From Daedaleopsis sinensis (lineage: Eukaryota; Basidiomycota; Agaricomycetes; Polyporales; Polyporaceae): 64,000 bases of DNA. Each line of letters starts with the position of its first letter. Within the stretch, counting starts at the first letter, position 1. Below the pieces are notes generated by a model. That model saw only the letters and a program-made list of their open reading frames with translations, did not search any database and was not told where the DNA came from. This document shows, piece by piece, positions 1 to 12,640 of the stretch. The position numbers were made by a program, and so were the translations under genes. The stretch lies in NCBI GenBank assembly GCA_033807695.1, contig CM066302.1, positions 2,418,001 through 2,482,000 on the forward strand. The letters are read 5' to 3'.

Positions 1-3000
1 ATTACGTCGACGTTGTGCAGATCGGTATCTTCCACCCCGAAGAATGCGTCTGCGGCAATAATGGATGCGCGAGGTGAGCTGATGATCGTGCAAGGCTGAA
101 AGGACACCCACCGGGTTCCTCGACTTTGCGGACGCGCAACTCCTTAACTCGGTTGACCTGCTTGCGCAGTTGGTCCCGCATCTCCCCGAGCTCCTCGCCG
201 ATCCGAGAGCGGCACTCGAGCGCTCCGGGGTGAACAATCTCTTCGACAAGCTCCGGCCGGCGATGCAGCACCAGCTAAACGGACGGTTCGCCGTGAGCCA
301 CCGAACACTAAGATCAACAGAGCTAGCCCGAGTATCAGACTTACGACACGCCGAGCTTCCGAAAAATGACTGCCCTCGACTAGTGCTATGACTGCCTCCC
401 GCACATCTTTAGCATAGTCTAACAGGACGAGTGCCGCCTCCGATGTCCGCTTTTTCGACGTCAGATCCTCTGCGCGGGCGATGTCAGCGATATACGTATG
501 AGCACAGAGATTTGTCAGAACGTACCAGCGACACGGTATGCCGTATCTTTGAGGGCGTCTTCAGAGAGTTCTTGTTGGACAGCGAGCTCGAATAGCTCCT
601 GCCAGTCCAACGCCTTCTCGTGCGAGAGCATGGCTTTCTCCAGTTTGCTCGCCTGCCGGAAGACTGGGCAGGGTTTAGAGCCATGGAAGGAAGGGCAGAG
701 CACACGAGCATACCGAAAGCCGCCTCCTTGAATTCGCGACGCTCGAATAACCAGTCCCCGTAAATGCTGAGAACGGACTAGGGTGCGCCGTGAACTTTGC
801 AATTTTGCATAGTCTGTGAATATGACATACCTCGTACTTGTCCGTCTCACGCCACAGTGAGAGCGCATGGTCGTAAAGGCGATGTTTCTCCACGTAGGCC
901 ATCGCCTCGTCGAATCGTTCGGGACCTGATTGAGGGTTCTCAGCCGGTAGGACTAGCTCGACACTGGAATTTCATACCAGCTCGACTAAGGTTAGTTAGA
1001 GCCTTCTCATGACGCTTGAGGTGGTCGTCTATCCTGAACCGCTGATAATAGTGATCCATAGCTCGGAGCTCTCGCAGGAACGGCAGATATTCTCGAGGGT
1101 CCTGTGGCGTACTCAATAGCAGCTTCAGGTCATAAGGGCGAGCCATACCTTTTGGGCATGTTGTGCCACCATCAAAACTAGCGAGAAATCGTACATCCCC
1201 AGGGCCGTGTCGAAGAGTTTGTCTGCATCGACCAGGAATATTATGTATTTGACTGCGTCTTCGACTAGGCCAGGTTCGGATTCTGATGGAGCGTTGTCAG
1301 CAACAGACGAGAGTCACGTCTACCAACGCTCACCTTTCAGGCGCAACAGAACCGCTAGTCCAGCCTCGTGATCAGGTGGTCGCTTCACAACGTGTGCGGT
1401 CAATATTGCGTTGACGTATCTCTTGAGATCCTTCTTCTCCAACTCCGCACGGATAACCTCGCAGATTTGTGCAACTAGGTCCGAAGGAAGAGAGCCCTGT
1501 CTTTCGACGCTTGGTTCAGTTACAAGGTCGTGATAGTGCGAACAGAGACGCATACCCAAGACTAGTCAGGAAAAGGTTGATGTAGTCGACGTCCGGTACT
1601 TGTTCGATAAACGATGGTATACCCTTGATGAATGCGTCACGGTTGTGTTCGACGAACACATTCAGGTCAATCCGGTGCTTCCTGCATGCCATGAATGCCT
1701 TCTCGTAATTTCCGCTGAAGTAGAGGGGTTGGTTTGGACGTTGGGAAGTATAGACTATGCCGCTGACCTATCGATATCCTGTCGGACAATTTCCATGACC
1801 AGCGGCCTTGGGTTTATCGTCTCCAAGTTGCCTCTCGGCATCTGGAGAACCAGGCTCATCGTGCTCGGCACAACGGTCACGATCCGTGACCCACGCTCGA
1901 CCCTCCGCGTCTCCCACTCGGGAAGGGGAGTGTCGGCTGATGTGAGACTGGCTGCTACTGCCACCAGCGGCGCAAAATGGGCAACGTGGGCTGTGGTCGT
2001 ATAGATGAGGAACCCGGGGGTCATCGTGAACGAGTTAGTGTTAGATGCAAGCGTGCGTGTCGTGCTGCCGTTCGTGGCATACAGTTTGCTCCCATGTGAC
2101 AGTCCAAAAAAGAGGGGCGTTGAGCTGGATTGAGCATCGGTGGATTTGTGCGGGTCAGTAGCGTGCGCGGTCCAGAAACAGAACTCCGGAAAATGAGCAA
2201 CTTCCGTGCATTCTTTGGCACCTATATCGACTGCAGACCGGTGAACAACCTGCAAGTAATGTTTAGGGGCAAACACACACCTCGATAGACCCGTCCATCC
2301 GGTGCCTGCCAGTAAAGACCCGCTCCTGCAACGAGCCTCCCATTTCGGGCAGGAAGAGGTATCTCCGACACCGTCTTGTCCTTCCCGACAATCTCGACCA
2401 CGTAGCCGACATCGTTCATGTCTCCGTTCGATTCTGAGGCAAGAATCGCGAGACGTATCCGGCCCTCCTCGCTGACATCCTGGTCGAACACAATCTGCCG
2501 ACAGCTCGACGCGGACTCGGTGACCGCTCCTGCCCATACGGACACAGGGTCGAAAACCTTGCCCCCTCCAGGCCCCAGTCGTGTGTTCAGATCGAAGATT
2601 TCTAGCACTCCAGATTCCCATAGTGTCGCGAGCAAGTCCGCGTGTGATGCAAATGCCGCATGGACTGGCGCCGGAGATCGTCGAAGAGCAGAGGACCGGG
2701 AGCTACCAGAAAGGTTCACTGCAAGCACATGTGAGGACATTGGTGGGGGGATGTTCTGGGACCGGAACGCAGTGAGTAGGAGTGTCGCTGATCATGCAAT
2801 TAGCACCATTATCCTAGAGTGACTAGATAAGACCTACTGCCGTCTGCGACCGCTACAGACCCCGAGTCTATGGGAGGCTTGCTTGGCGATGCAAGAGTAT
2901 CCCATGCATAGGTTCGTTGGATAACCTCAGCTACATCAATATGAGCACCGGACGACGATGAAGATAAAATCTAGTAATCCTACATGAGGTCGTCAGGGTA

Positions 3001-4684
3001 ATGCGAAGGGGATCTTCAGGGTGCCACTTGACGTTGGTGAAGCGACCAGGGCTATTCTCCTGTCCCGTAGGAGCGGTTATCTCTTGCTTGAGGTACCTGT
3101 ATTTGAGTAAGCGGATGTCATCGTCTAGAAATTTGTTTTTGCCATACCAATGATAGTTACCGGTGGTCCATAGCTGCACTAGATCGAGGCTCAGCTAACG
3201 TTGGAGATCGTAGCTGGGTGAGGCATACCGATGTCCACGTCCTCGCATTCGATCCAAACGCTGAGGACGTTGGAGTCAGAGCTCCATCCTACCTCGCGCA
3301 CCCTGTATCCCCACGGCCGCTGCTCATGATGCACGGTGTCGGGTTTGCTCTCCGGTGTCCACTCGCGCAAGGTGAATTCACCGTGACGCAATCCATTCCG
3401 CTCGAAGAAGACGATATCGTGTCGCCCGTCTCGACCTTGTCCCAGACCAGATCCGCCATCTATCTTCTGACTTGATCCACCAGGGACATTGCCAAAACGC
3501 TGGGTGCCAACGATGAGGTTGCCGGATGGGCGCCAGGAAAGAGAATGCTCGAGACCGGGGACAGGTTCCGCCGTGCTTTGAAGGGCTCCTTCACGGGAGT
3601 AGACGCGGACCTTGCGGTGCGGCCTTGTCTCGGTCTGCAAAAGGGGTTCGCGATGGTGAAAAGACTGGAGATAGAGGCGTTGGCGCAAGAAATACCTCAT
3701 TTGCACCTTCGAGAACGCTGACGGTAAAGTAGGTACCGTCGCCCCGCCAGCTAATCCGCACATGGCCGTCGTCGTCAGGACTCGCACCGACTGCCGTGGC
3801 TGGAGTGGTTGACGTTGCGGCGGCTTTTCCGAGCGAACCGTGGAATTGTGTTTGCTTAGCTCCCCATCCGACGTTTATCGGGGCATCTGCATTGATGACG
3901 GTGGATTAGCATGGTTTTCTCCCGCCATGAGCGCTGCCTACCTTCCCCGAACTCTGTAGGATGTAGCAGGCCCTCGGATAGAACATCGAAGGTCGAAGTC
4001 ATCACCAGGAGTTTGTCCTCCCCTATGCGTTAATAAGTATAAGGATAGACATACGTAAGAAGAAGTAACTATACCTGTTACAAGTACAAGCAGGGTGTCG
4101 TCGGGGCTCCATGCAGCAGCCATAACCCCGCCGTCGACCGAGCCGACAATCTCATGCTACAGATCGCACAGTGAGTTTCTGGTCTCCACAAATCCGAACC
4201 TGAACCCACAGATGGCTTCTCGTCGTCAAGGGAGATCGTTCCAATGTCGCCTCTGCGAGTGATGACAGCTACGGAATGAGAATCTGGCAGGACATGGAGC
4301 AACAACAGCTCGGGGTCGACCCGTGCTTCCGGTGAGACTTTCCGCGGACCGTTCGAGAGCCAAGGATTCTCTGCCTGCAAAGTCGAGGTTCGGAAAGACG
4401 TTACTAAGGACGGCTCTCCCTGGAACAGTGTAGAAGTCAGTCAGTTTGCCCTTGCCTCATGACTCTGATCATCTATGACCTACCAAAGCATCTCCATTGG
4501 CCACCCTCCATACTTCGACAGTAAGCTGTCCATCTTCAACCTGGGCTTCTGTACCGAGGAGAAGATGATCCTGGTCAAGATCATGCGCGACGGCGGTGAT
4601 CCTTGCGTCTGGTTGACTCGACGAAGAAAATTCTGCTTCGGTCAGCGAGGCGTGGAGCACTTTCCACAGAGCCAAGCTGCGCAT
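1..4684 (-). CDS. ELP1: Elongator complex protein 1 (ELP1/IKI3), 3' end cut by window edge
   Basis: Scaffold subunit of Elongator, which makes 5-carboxymethyl-type modifications on wobble uridines of tRNA, mainly in the cytoplasm. The start is the ATG at 4684-4682, giving MRSLALWKVLHAS, like the usual Elp1 N-terminus. Many short introns split the gene. Spliced exons give the N-terminal beta-propeller region (VGWGAKQTQFHGS near 3.85 kb, RPSGNLIVGTQRFGNVPG near 3.5 kb, WKWHPEDPLRITL near 3.0 kb). They then give the Elp1 landmark RGSRIVTVVPSTMSLVLQ with MPRGNLETINPRPLV near 1.8-1.9 kb, followed by the helical C-terminal half (DPREYLPFLREL with FRIDDHLKRHEKAL near 1.0-1.1 kb). The last visible part (RKQVNRVKELRVRKVEEP) is the conserved end region, so only a short C-terminal piece should lie beyond base 1. 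Family identity is very secure; inner exon borders were not all resolved. Confidence 0.95.
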
Positions 4685-5347
4685 TGTAAGGGATTCTGCA
4701 GGTTTTTCGGACGCGTTACCTCAGATACCAATGTTGTGCGGTGGACGTTCGTCGTAGTTACTAGTCATGCATGACTCTGAGCTCGAACCAACCTAAGTTA
4801 AAGCAGGTGAAACTTCCTCCCATTAGTGGCAAGCGCTTATCGACTGGATCATACAAACCCTAACCCTTCCAAATTTGTCCCAACCTGGCTCAGTGGCTGA
4901 TCAGCTGCCGCAGTGACTAACCATCATCATGATTCCAAGACGCATTCAAGTCAACTCGTCGATATTCTCGCTGCTGGCCCCGATCAGCTCGCTCGAGCAG
5001 TGTATGCCAACGCTGAAACAATCTTCGCATGAACTCCGACAAGGCACCCTCCAACCCGATGCACAGGGAACAAATTCCACATCTTCAACTCGTAATCCTC
5101 CCTATTTATTACATGCTTGATTAATGGAACAACGAGGACGCATGTGGATCCATCGATTCACAGAGGACTGCTCCTGCTCGAGAGGTTTCTTGCGTCCGGA
5201 AACGCCTCTAATCCATTCACCGCCACTGCCGCAGGCGCCTCCGTCCGCTAGACTACAACCTGGCGTCTCACCCAGATTCAGCGTTAGGTGGACGTACGTA
5301 GGCCGTTCGCCCCAAGTCTACCAATGGCGGTGAGTGCTGGATGAGCA
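4685..5347. other. ELP1 upstream region with a short coding-like tract
   Basis: This gap holds the ELP1 promoter. On the plus strand at about 4932-5034 one frame reads like protein (QLVDILAAGPDQLARAVY), and 5160-5250 contains LLERFLASGNASNPF in another frame. No convincing start, splice pattern or family could be assembled, so this may be the remnant of a decayed gene or chance. No other feature was seen. Confidence 0.25.
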
Positions 5348-5772
5348 TCAGCGCAGGAGGTAAAGTGGATTTCGCTGAAGACCGTTCAGCTGCGTACCGC
5401 CTCCGGTCCATGTCTCGCATCGAGACACTAGGGCCTGAAACGCCGAGAGACCGAGCATCGGGTTGATAACACTCTCGAAGCTAGAGGGCAAGGGTCGGGG
5501 TGTCGAAGGAATCTTAATCCTGATGGGGATGGTGTGCTGGTTGCCTGAGAGATTGCAGGGTGAGAGGCGACGAGCCTATTCGCTGCGGATACATATTGAT
5601 CACTTGAAGGACCGGAGTGCTCGGAAGAGCCAGGGGAATCGTCTGCCATAACTACGGTCCCATCCGCGAGTTCGAATTGTATCAGACCTGTGTCGGCAAA
5701 GTCTTTGGTCACGGAAGCATGCTGAGAGTCGGACACCGAGTGTTTCACATGCCATTTTATGTCATGTTCCAT
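5348..5772 (-). CDS. hypothetical protein, probably two exons
   Basis: Not recognised. The ATG at 5772-5770 opens a frame beginning MEHDIKWHVKHSVSD. It runs to a probable donor near 5600. An acceptor near 5550 leads into a well-formed coding frame (NQHTIPIRIKIPSTP, later ESVINPMLGLSAFQALVSR) ending with TGA at 5350-5348. The donor is uncertain: several GT sites fit the required phase. The predicted product is only about 110-120 residues with no membrane segment or known motif. It could also be the 3' end of a longer gene whose upstream exons were not found in 5.8-6.7 kb. Confidence 0.4.
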
Positions 5773-6694
5773 CCCGACCGAAAAATGGTGCTCGGGCCAG
5801 CATGTCGTCCTGACGTTCCTCACGGACGCGCATGCGACGCGGGGGGGTGCGACATGAGGCCTGAGGCCTGAGGCCTGAGGGTGCCTGCACGATGAATGTC
5901 GCCGGTCAGAGGATTACATTCGAAGATACCGGGAATAAGGCGTACCAACGACTGGTCACTGCCTCTGGGGGCTGCTCTGTACACAGATGCCATCCATGCA
6001 AGTGTCAGAGAAGTGGAAGATGTGAGGCACCGGGCAATGACATCAGAGCCCGGGTGTTGGCTGTCCGCCGTTGCGCAGAATCACGTTGACAGCGAATATA
6101 ACAGGCCACAGTGAGCGAGTCGCTCAGGTCGTCATCACGTCCACAAGACCAAGATATAATGGGTGAGATACCGACATGTCCAGACGGAGAAGAGATGTGG
6201 ATGGTAACCGGACGACGAACCACAAATCTTGTAATGCACTTCTCTACCATTGCTTGTGATTTGAAGGAAGTGCATCTATTGGCCACGGAAGGACGACGGC
6301 GGACATTCGGAGCATCTCTCCGTGTGGCAGCACCATCCTGCCGCGGCGACGAGTTGTAACGGCGCAGTGTCCTGAATCAAAGATTGACGTCACGCAGTAG
6401 AAAGAGAAGTGCGCGCAGCCTCAGGGATTATTCACGGCCCGATGCTATGCGGCTGAGTGGGTGGAGATGCATCGCGGGGGACAAACCTCCGACTAACAGG
6501 CAGAAAACTTTCAGGGCGACCACGCGCACCGCCGTGAACTCAAACATAAATGATCGCCGTGAAAAATTACTTGACGAGGCATTTTGCTACATGGCGCGTG
6601 CGCGATACGGCTACAGTGACCTACAATACTGTAGCCACACGTTTGAGGGAGTGCAGGACGAAAGACGAGGCGGCACTCACCAAAGTCTCGTACA
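5773..6694. other. intergenic, no gene recognised
   Basis: Apart from the TGAGGCC repeat, this stretch shows only short open frames without spliced coherence. It presumably holds the promoter of the 5.35 kb gene and the 3' region of the ankyrin gene. Confidence 0.5.
5855..5880. repeat. short tandem repeat, 7-nt unit TGAGGCC
   Basis: Three full copies and one partial copy of TGAGGCC, just upstream of the small hypothetical gene at 5348-5772. No function is implied. Confidence 0.85.
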
Positions 6695-7350
6695 CTAGCC
6701 CGTGCCACCCGACGCATCCTGCCCGATGGTCATCTTCGCGATCTGACCGTCGGCGTCCTGGATCTCCACCTCGATGTTGTCCAAGGCCTCCGCCGCCGGT
6801 TGGAGCTCCTCCTCGCCCTTCGCGCCCTCGTCCAGGTTCATCACCTCCACAAACCACTTCGCGCCCTCTTCCCATCCCGCATTCTCGGCCTCTCCGAGAG
6901 GCGAGCGGCCGGTCGAGTTTTTGATGTCAATCAGGTCTATCCCAGGCCCGCCCGGGAATTTGACGAGCTGCTGGGCGATTGGCAGATGGCTGTTGAGCGC
7001 AGCCCAGTGCAGGGGTGTCGAGCCCGCGTTATTCCGGGCGGAGAGGAGGGAGGCGGGGACCCGGGGAAGCAGGAATTCTAGCGCATCTGTTACACACCTT
7101 CCGCAGATCAGTTTGCCGCCACTTGACATCGCTCGGGCTTTGCAGGACAGGCGAGGAGAGCGACGACGATACCTGTGTGCCCGTTTCCCGCGACCATGTG
7201 CAGGACGGTGTTTCCGTTGTCATCGCTCGCAGTTGCGAGAGGGTCGGCACCGAACTTATCGACGAACTGCTGGATGTCCTCGACATCGCCGTATCGGCAT
7301 GAGAGCAGGAGCTCGTCGAGGTCGTCCTGTGTTGGCGCCGAGAGAGACAT
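6695..7350 (-). CDS. ankyrin-repeat protein, YAR1-like (ribosomal protein S3 chaperone)
   Basis: Two exons: 7350-7173 (ATG at 7350-7348) and 7086-6695, with an 86-nt GT-AG intron that joins GHT to DALEFLLP. The product of about 190 residues matches the size and layout of yeast Yar1. A short acidic leader is followed by helix-turn-helix ankyrin units (NGNTVLHMVAGNGHTG; GSTPLHWAALNSHLPIAQ). Then comes the region GEAENAGWEEGAKWF, which resembles the Yar1 FEAENSGKEE segment, and an acidic tail. Yar1 escorts Rps3 and links it to 40S assembly; transferring that role to this gene is inference from overall similarity. The neighbouring membrane-protein gene is divergent, with 885 bp between the two start codons. 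Confidence 0.82.
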
Positions 7351-8235
7351 GGGGAGGAGGGAGCAAAAAGACAGAGGCCGAGGCGCGCGGACGAGCGATC
7401 AATATTGTGAGCTAGAAAGTCTCAGATCTCAGCCACCGCTTGCAGTCGCTCGGAGCCGCTCCAGGAGGCTCCAGGCCGCTCCTCGCTGAGTCTGCTTGGT
7501 ATCAGCCAGGTATGTATCACTTCTTGCTGCCGCGCCCAGCTCGTCTCCAAGAACATCGTTCGAGCCTCACTCGCGTGGACGGCGGAGACAACAAGGCATT
7601 AATCTTCGCAAGCTCTGCTGTGCGACATCGCAGGTGCATGTTATGGACGCCGACCACAGCACGTCGCGCGTATCTGTCGTCTCCAAGACTCCAAGTCCAT
7701 ATGACCAGGACCACACGACAACAGGACCTGTCCGGTATCTTCCCGAGCGATGAAACGGGCTGATGCCACAGGAACGGTACGCACTGCGTCACAGTCTGAT
7801 GTCCCGTTGATGGACACCATGTGCAACCAAACCCTGTTCTCTCCGCTCAGCCGTGCAACATATTATCCCCGCTCCCCGATGCACATCCCCAGCTGCGCCA
7901 CGCTCATCTTCTTCCACGCCCTTCGGACGGTCGACGGCCCAATCCCTCCAGAGCTACCTCGTAGCCTTACGGAGCTTGTCATATTGGTGAGTCTTATCTC
8001 CTGCTTCAGTTTTCTTCCGGTATACATTGTGCTGCAAGAGCCAATCCTTCCGGCTCGTCCTTTACGAACCTCTTGCTGTTGGAAGCTCGAGGCGCGCGGC
8101 GCGAGCTCGCGATGGAGGATGCTTCAGCGTTGCACCGGTCGTCACTACATCTGCTTTCTCGTTGATCCGACGGAGTAGCTCACACTTTTCGATGCAGTTA
8201 TCCATTACTTCGTTCCTTCGTGATCCATCCGCATC
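7351..8235. promoter_or_regulatory. shared upstream region of two divergent genes
   Basis: Lies between the start of the ankyrin gene on minus and the start of the membrane-protein gene on plus, so it should carry both promoters. Short open frames here show no coherent spliced product. No specific binding site could be assigned. Confidence 0.4.
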
Positions 8236-10138
8236 ATGTCGCACTCAACCCCCGCGACGTACATTATCTGGTCCGTCTTGTCCTGTCTGGTACGTCCCGT
8301 TCTCCTCGCGGAAGAGAAGATCACCAACCGCTGTTGCAGCTCGGTTGCTTCTTGTTCTTCCATCTGTGGAAGTTCGACAGGTTCAAGTGCCTCCGGTGCG
8401 TCCATCTCATGTATGCTCTCGGACACAACGCTCACCCGCCCCAGGCTAAGCAACGGTCCATACACTGGAGCGTTCAAGCGACTCATGACGGTGCGTGATA
8501 GCCCAGATCCTGTCTTCTATGCCGTGAGATTGAACGGGACCGCTACAGTATACGTACCTGCTAAGCGTACCAGGTATAATAGCATATTCGGTCGGGTTCG
8601 CAGTAATCAAATATCAAGAGGGATTCGTGGATCTCCCCGTATACGGCAGTGAGTTTTGCTCTCCTCGCGCCTTCAGTGGCTCGTCCTGAATTTGGCCTCT
8701 AGTCATGCCCAGACCGTGGCAGATGTGGACACAAACGCATAAAGACGCCATCATCCCTCTCTACTTGCTCTTTACGATATCATGGAGTCTCGAGATGTGA
8801 GTTTCCCACCAGCTCCGCCGCTGTACACCTCTCATGCCAAGCCCCGCAGGGTAACGCACCTGGAAGAACTGTGCTTCTGGCTCTTCCTCGTCAACTCCGG
8901 CTCGGTACAGCAGGACTGGTTCCGAAGCTTGTACTTCAGGACATGGATCGTTGGCTCTTTCATCGCCCTCACCTACATGCCACTTGTCACGATCTTTACG
9001 CGGGCCGATCCCCTCAAGGTACGTCACTCCTACTTACTCGCTTTCCTGATCGGCATGGCTCACCGAACTCGGCGTTCCTTGGCCGTTCCACTCTGCAGTG
9101 TGAAGCCTTTACGTTCTTGGCGGGGAGTCTAGGTAGCCTGTCTCTTACTCTTTGGTTCATGCCGATCTTGTGGACTTTCCCAACTTTCATCGGCAACTTG
9201 GTGAGCCCGCAGAGCACAACTCGAAACTTGCCCGTGCTGATAAATCGCTCTAAGAAAAGGAATGGTGTGGACATACGGACTATCGTCCGGCTCACCACGT
9301 TCCACGAACTAAACTGCCTTCGGGTTGTGTTCCGATTTCTGTTCGTGGCACCCCTCCTCGTCCTCGGCGTGGACGGTGTGCGTCCGCACCACCACGTGAA
9401 CGAGAGCCCGTACGTGCACCATCCACCCAGCACAAGAAGACGATGGCTAACTGCGACGCAGATTCTGGACCGAGCTTCTCACCGCCATCTCAGCACTTGG
9501 CTGTGTCATCTCCTCTGCAATCACGCTCATTGTACGTCTAGCAGCCCATCACCACACGATTCGCGCTCTGATGCGCCGCCCCCATAGATCTTCTTCCCCC
9601 GCTCCGTCGAGGGCGAACTCCAGTCCCGCCACGGGACCCGCGAGGCCACGCGCGAGCGCTCCCAATCCCGCTCGCGCCAGTACATCGCGCGCAACGACTC
9701 GCGCTACTCGCGCAGGTCCTCCACGCTCGAGCCCAAGCGCGTCTCGTACGCGCTCTCGGAGCAGAGCCAGCCGCTGCACGAGGACACGAAGGTCGCGTCG
9801 CCGTTCAACGTCGACCTCGACGCAGAGCTCCCCGTCCCCAATCGTGCCGCGGCCGTGTTCTCGCCGAACCGCCGCGTGGGCGAGGACGCGTTCGTCGAGG
9901 GCCGCGTCGTGCACCTCGATGCGCGCCTGACCGAGCGCGCGCTCGCGGTGCACGACAACCATGCGGTGCATCCCTTCCTGCACAATTTCACGTCGCCGAT
10001 CGGTGAGTCCTCTCTCCCGTTTCTGCGGATGTGGATGTGGATGTGGATGTGACTGACATGCATGCTTGTCCTGCAGATATCATGGACGGGGGACACAAGA
10101 ACTGGTATGTGAAAAGGCAACATCCCGGGTATGTCTGA
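8236..10138 (+). CDS. multi-pass membrane protein of unknown function (basidiomycete family)
   Basis: The ATG at 8236 begins MSHSTPATYIIWSVLSCL. At least nine short introns were spliced in phase, and the frame stays open to TGA at 10136-10138 (end KRQHPGYV). The N-terminal two thirds carry about seven or eight hydrophobic segments (for example FLAGSLGSLSLTLWF and VVFRFLFVAPLLVLG). Between them are charged conserved-looking loops such as THLEELCFWLFLVNSGS and DWFRSLYF. After the last membrane segment a cytosol-type tail of about 150 residues starts at FFPRSVEGEL and is rich in Arg, Ser and Glu. I recall this as a family common in mushroom-forming fungi without an assigned function. It could be a receptor or transporter, but no catalytic motif is visible. 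Confidence 0.85.
10028..10051. repeat. microsatellite, four copies of GGATGT
   Basis: Four exact 6-nt copies inside the last intron of the membrane-protein gene. It changes intron length only and does not touch the reading frame. Confidence 0.95.
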
Positions 10139-10541
10139 TGCATGCACGGCTCTTGTCCTTCGTGTGCCCTCGCGACGTCGTGTATGATTGGTGAGATGTG
10201 TTTGTGCTGCTTGGGGCGATGATGTCCGTGTACGATGCGAGTCTCCTTTGTATACCCGTAGGTACAGGGATGTCATTCATTTCGGTCTGATCGCCTCGCC
10301 TGTCACGTATCATAGCTCCGCGCTTCTCCAAGGCAACACAACAGCACGAGCATCGACTGCCGACGACTTCCAAGGAGACTGATCTAGCCATGGACCCGGG
10401 CATTCTTCGAAAATCAATGCTCAGGAATCAAGCAACATCAGAGATCAAGCTGATGTCAATGCATTGTATGCAGACAACCTCGAACACGACATCGTCACAT
10501 ACCCCGCCCCACCGGCGATCAACCATCCAACATTCACCCGC

Positions 10542-12640
10542 TCACTCCACCCTCGCGAACCACGCATCCCCCACCTCCCGCGCACCCTCGCACCCTTCCC
10601 CGCCCAGGCCCGTCCGTCGCGCGCGCGCAGCCGCCGCCTGCTCCTCCATGACGAGCGCGAACCCCACGACCTTCCCGCGGGCGCCGTCGCCGTCGACGAC
10701 GAACTCCGCGCGCCCGCGCGAGACTTGCGTGTCGAAGAACTCGAACGGCGTCCGGTCGCGCCCGTACCCGTCGGGAAAGAGTGCGGGCGCGGTGGCCACG
10801 AAGGTCACGGTCGTCCCGCCCGCGTGCTCGAGCTCGAGGCGCAGGTGCGTCGACCACACGCGCGGCCAGGCTGCGTACAGGGCGCGGCGCGGAGGCTGGG
10901 GCGAGGGGGCCGCGGCGTCGACCCTGGCGAAGTCGGCGAGCACGCGGACGCAGTCTTTGGAAGTGCTCGCGGGCGCGCAGAGCGTGATGTTGCCGTAAGC
11001 GGCGTCGCTGTACGTGCCCGCGTACGCGTCGATCCCGAGCGGGGAATGAGCCTCATCTGCGGCCGGGACTGACATCTTCTGGATGGGGGCGGGACTGCTA
11101 GGTTGGAATGTGACGGCCCGGGGAAGCGTGCGCTCGGACGAGGGCAGGGCGAGCGCCTCGTCGATGATGCGGTATAGGATACGCAGGGTGTCGTCGTACT
11201 TCTCGTCGATGTTTGTAAGGAGAACCGCGCCGAGGTTGTCGTCGGGGAGGAACGCGACGAGGAGTGAGAAGCCCGGGATGGCGCCGAAGTGCCAGACGAC
11301 CTACAAGGGGTGCGTCAGCACGGTGCGTGGTTTTGTGAGTGTAGGAGGCGGAAGAGTGTGAAGACTCACATCGTGGCCACGGTAGGACATACGGAACCAC
11401 CCCATCCCGTAGCCTATGATAGACAAGTCTCCCGCTGCTACGCCGCTAACGACGGTGTGGGCCGTCGTCGTTTCTTGGAAGACAGACAACGGAACGATTG
11501 TCCTGTTGGTGACTGGATCGACGCCTTCGCTCAGGAGTGTGGCGAGCCACTTCGTCTGTTCCCCGGTAGGGTGAGAAACATCATCAAGGATGAACTAGCA
11601 CAAACTTGCCATGTCTTCTGCGCTGGATATTATACCGCCAGCGCCGGCGAACAGCTCGGCGACGTCGTCCGGAAACCAGAACGGTATTCGGCGCGAGCCA
11701 CGCGTCCACGTCTGGGTGAGCCGTCCTGTCTTGGCAGCCTTGGACGGAGAGAACGACGAAGAAGTCATGTTCAAAGGCGCGAAGATGCGCGACTCGACGA
11801 ACGACGGGTAAGATATGTTGGCGAGTTGCGAGATGATGTGCGCGCCGACCATGAACATCTGCGAGAAGATTTGTGAGTATAAATGACAACAGATATTGAA
11901 GGACATTACTTGGTTGTTGTACATCCACTGCTCCCGCGGCTCGTACGCTGGACGTAGGAGCTTCAGTCTCTGCAGGACGTGTGAAACCGTCTCACCGGGT
12001 CGATACGAGTAATCGTGCCTGCGAAAGTCGACCCATCAACGTTCGTGTTGGCTCCGCCACACCCATACCACATACCTGGGCAAGCCCGACGTATGTGAGA
12101 AAGCATCGCGGAGACTCAGGCGACTCTCTGCCCACTCATCGTGCAAACCCCACTGTCCTGGCAGCAAGTCGCGAAGCTTCGTGTCCCAGTCGAAGCGGGT
12201 GACTCCGTTCGGGAGCGGGGTAGCATTCCTTCCGTGCGCGTAGTCGTCCATAAGCAGGCCGACGGATGTCGTGAGGAAGGCCTTGGAGCAAGATGCCAAC
12301 GCGAAGAGAACCTGTGGAAGGTCTGCATCAGCGATTCCATAATGTCCGGATTGCTGGCACTCACGTCTGGAGTCATGTCATCCTCTTCCGTTTCTTCAGT
12401 CTGTCTTCCCCAGGCAGTTAGCTCGATGACCGGCTGCCGGTGTTCACCCAGTCGCACCAGCCCTAACGACAGTCCCGGGATGGATGCTTTATCGAGCACC
12501 CCCTTGATAGACGCAGAGAGTTCTGGTGTGACGATTCTTTCATGACCATGCGATAGGGCGAATCTCGTCTGCTGTGCGAGGGTCTGAGATGCACCCAGCA
12601 CCACTACGATGATAGAAAGACTTGAGAGTGTTCGCAACAT
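10542..12640 (-). CDS. secreted serine beta-lactamase/penicillin-binding-fold hydrolase
   Basis: The start at 12640 gives MLRTLSSLSIIVVVLG followed by an Ala-Gln cleavage region, a good secretion signal; an ATG 45 nt upstream would bury it. Exons include 12640-12365, 12311-12076 and 12018-11910, then others to the stop at 10542. Family motifs are present in order: SxxK as SCSK within ALASCSKAFL, the YxN motif as YNN, and the third motif as HFG within VWHFGAIPGFS. The catalytic domain is followed by a beta-sheet-type C-terminal extension of about 190 residues (from MSVPAADEAHSP), as in fungal beta-lactamase-related proteins. The likely role is an extracellular serine esterase or peptidase acting on an unknown substrate; lactam resistance is not implied. 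Acidic and aromatic loops suggest it is a working enzyme. Confidence 0.88.
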
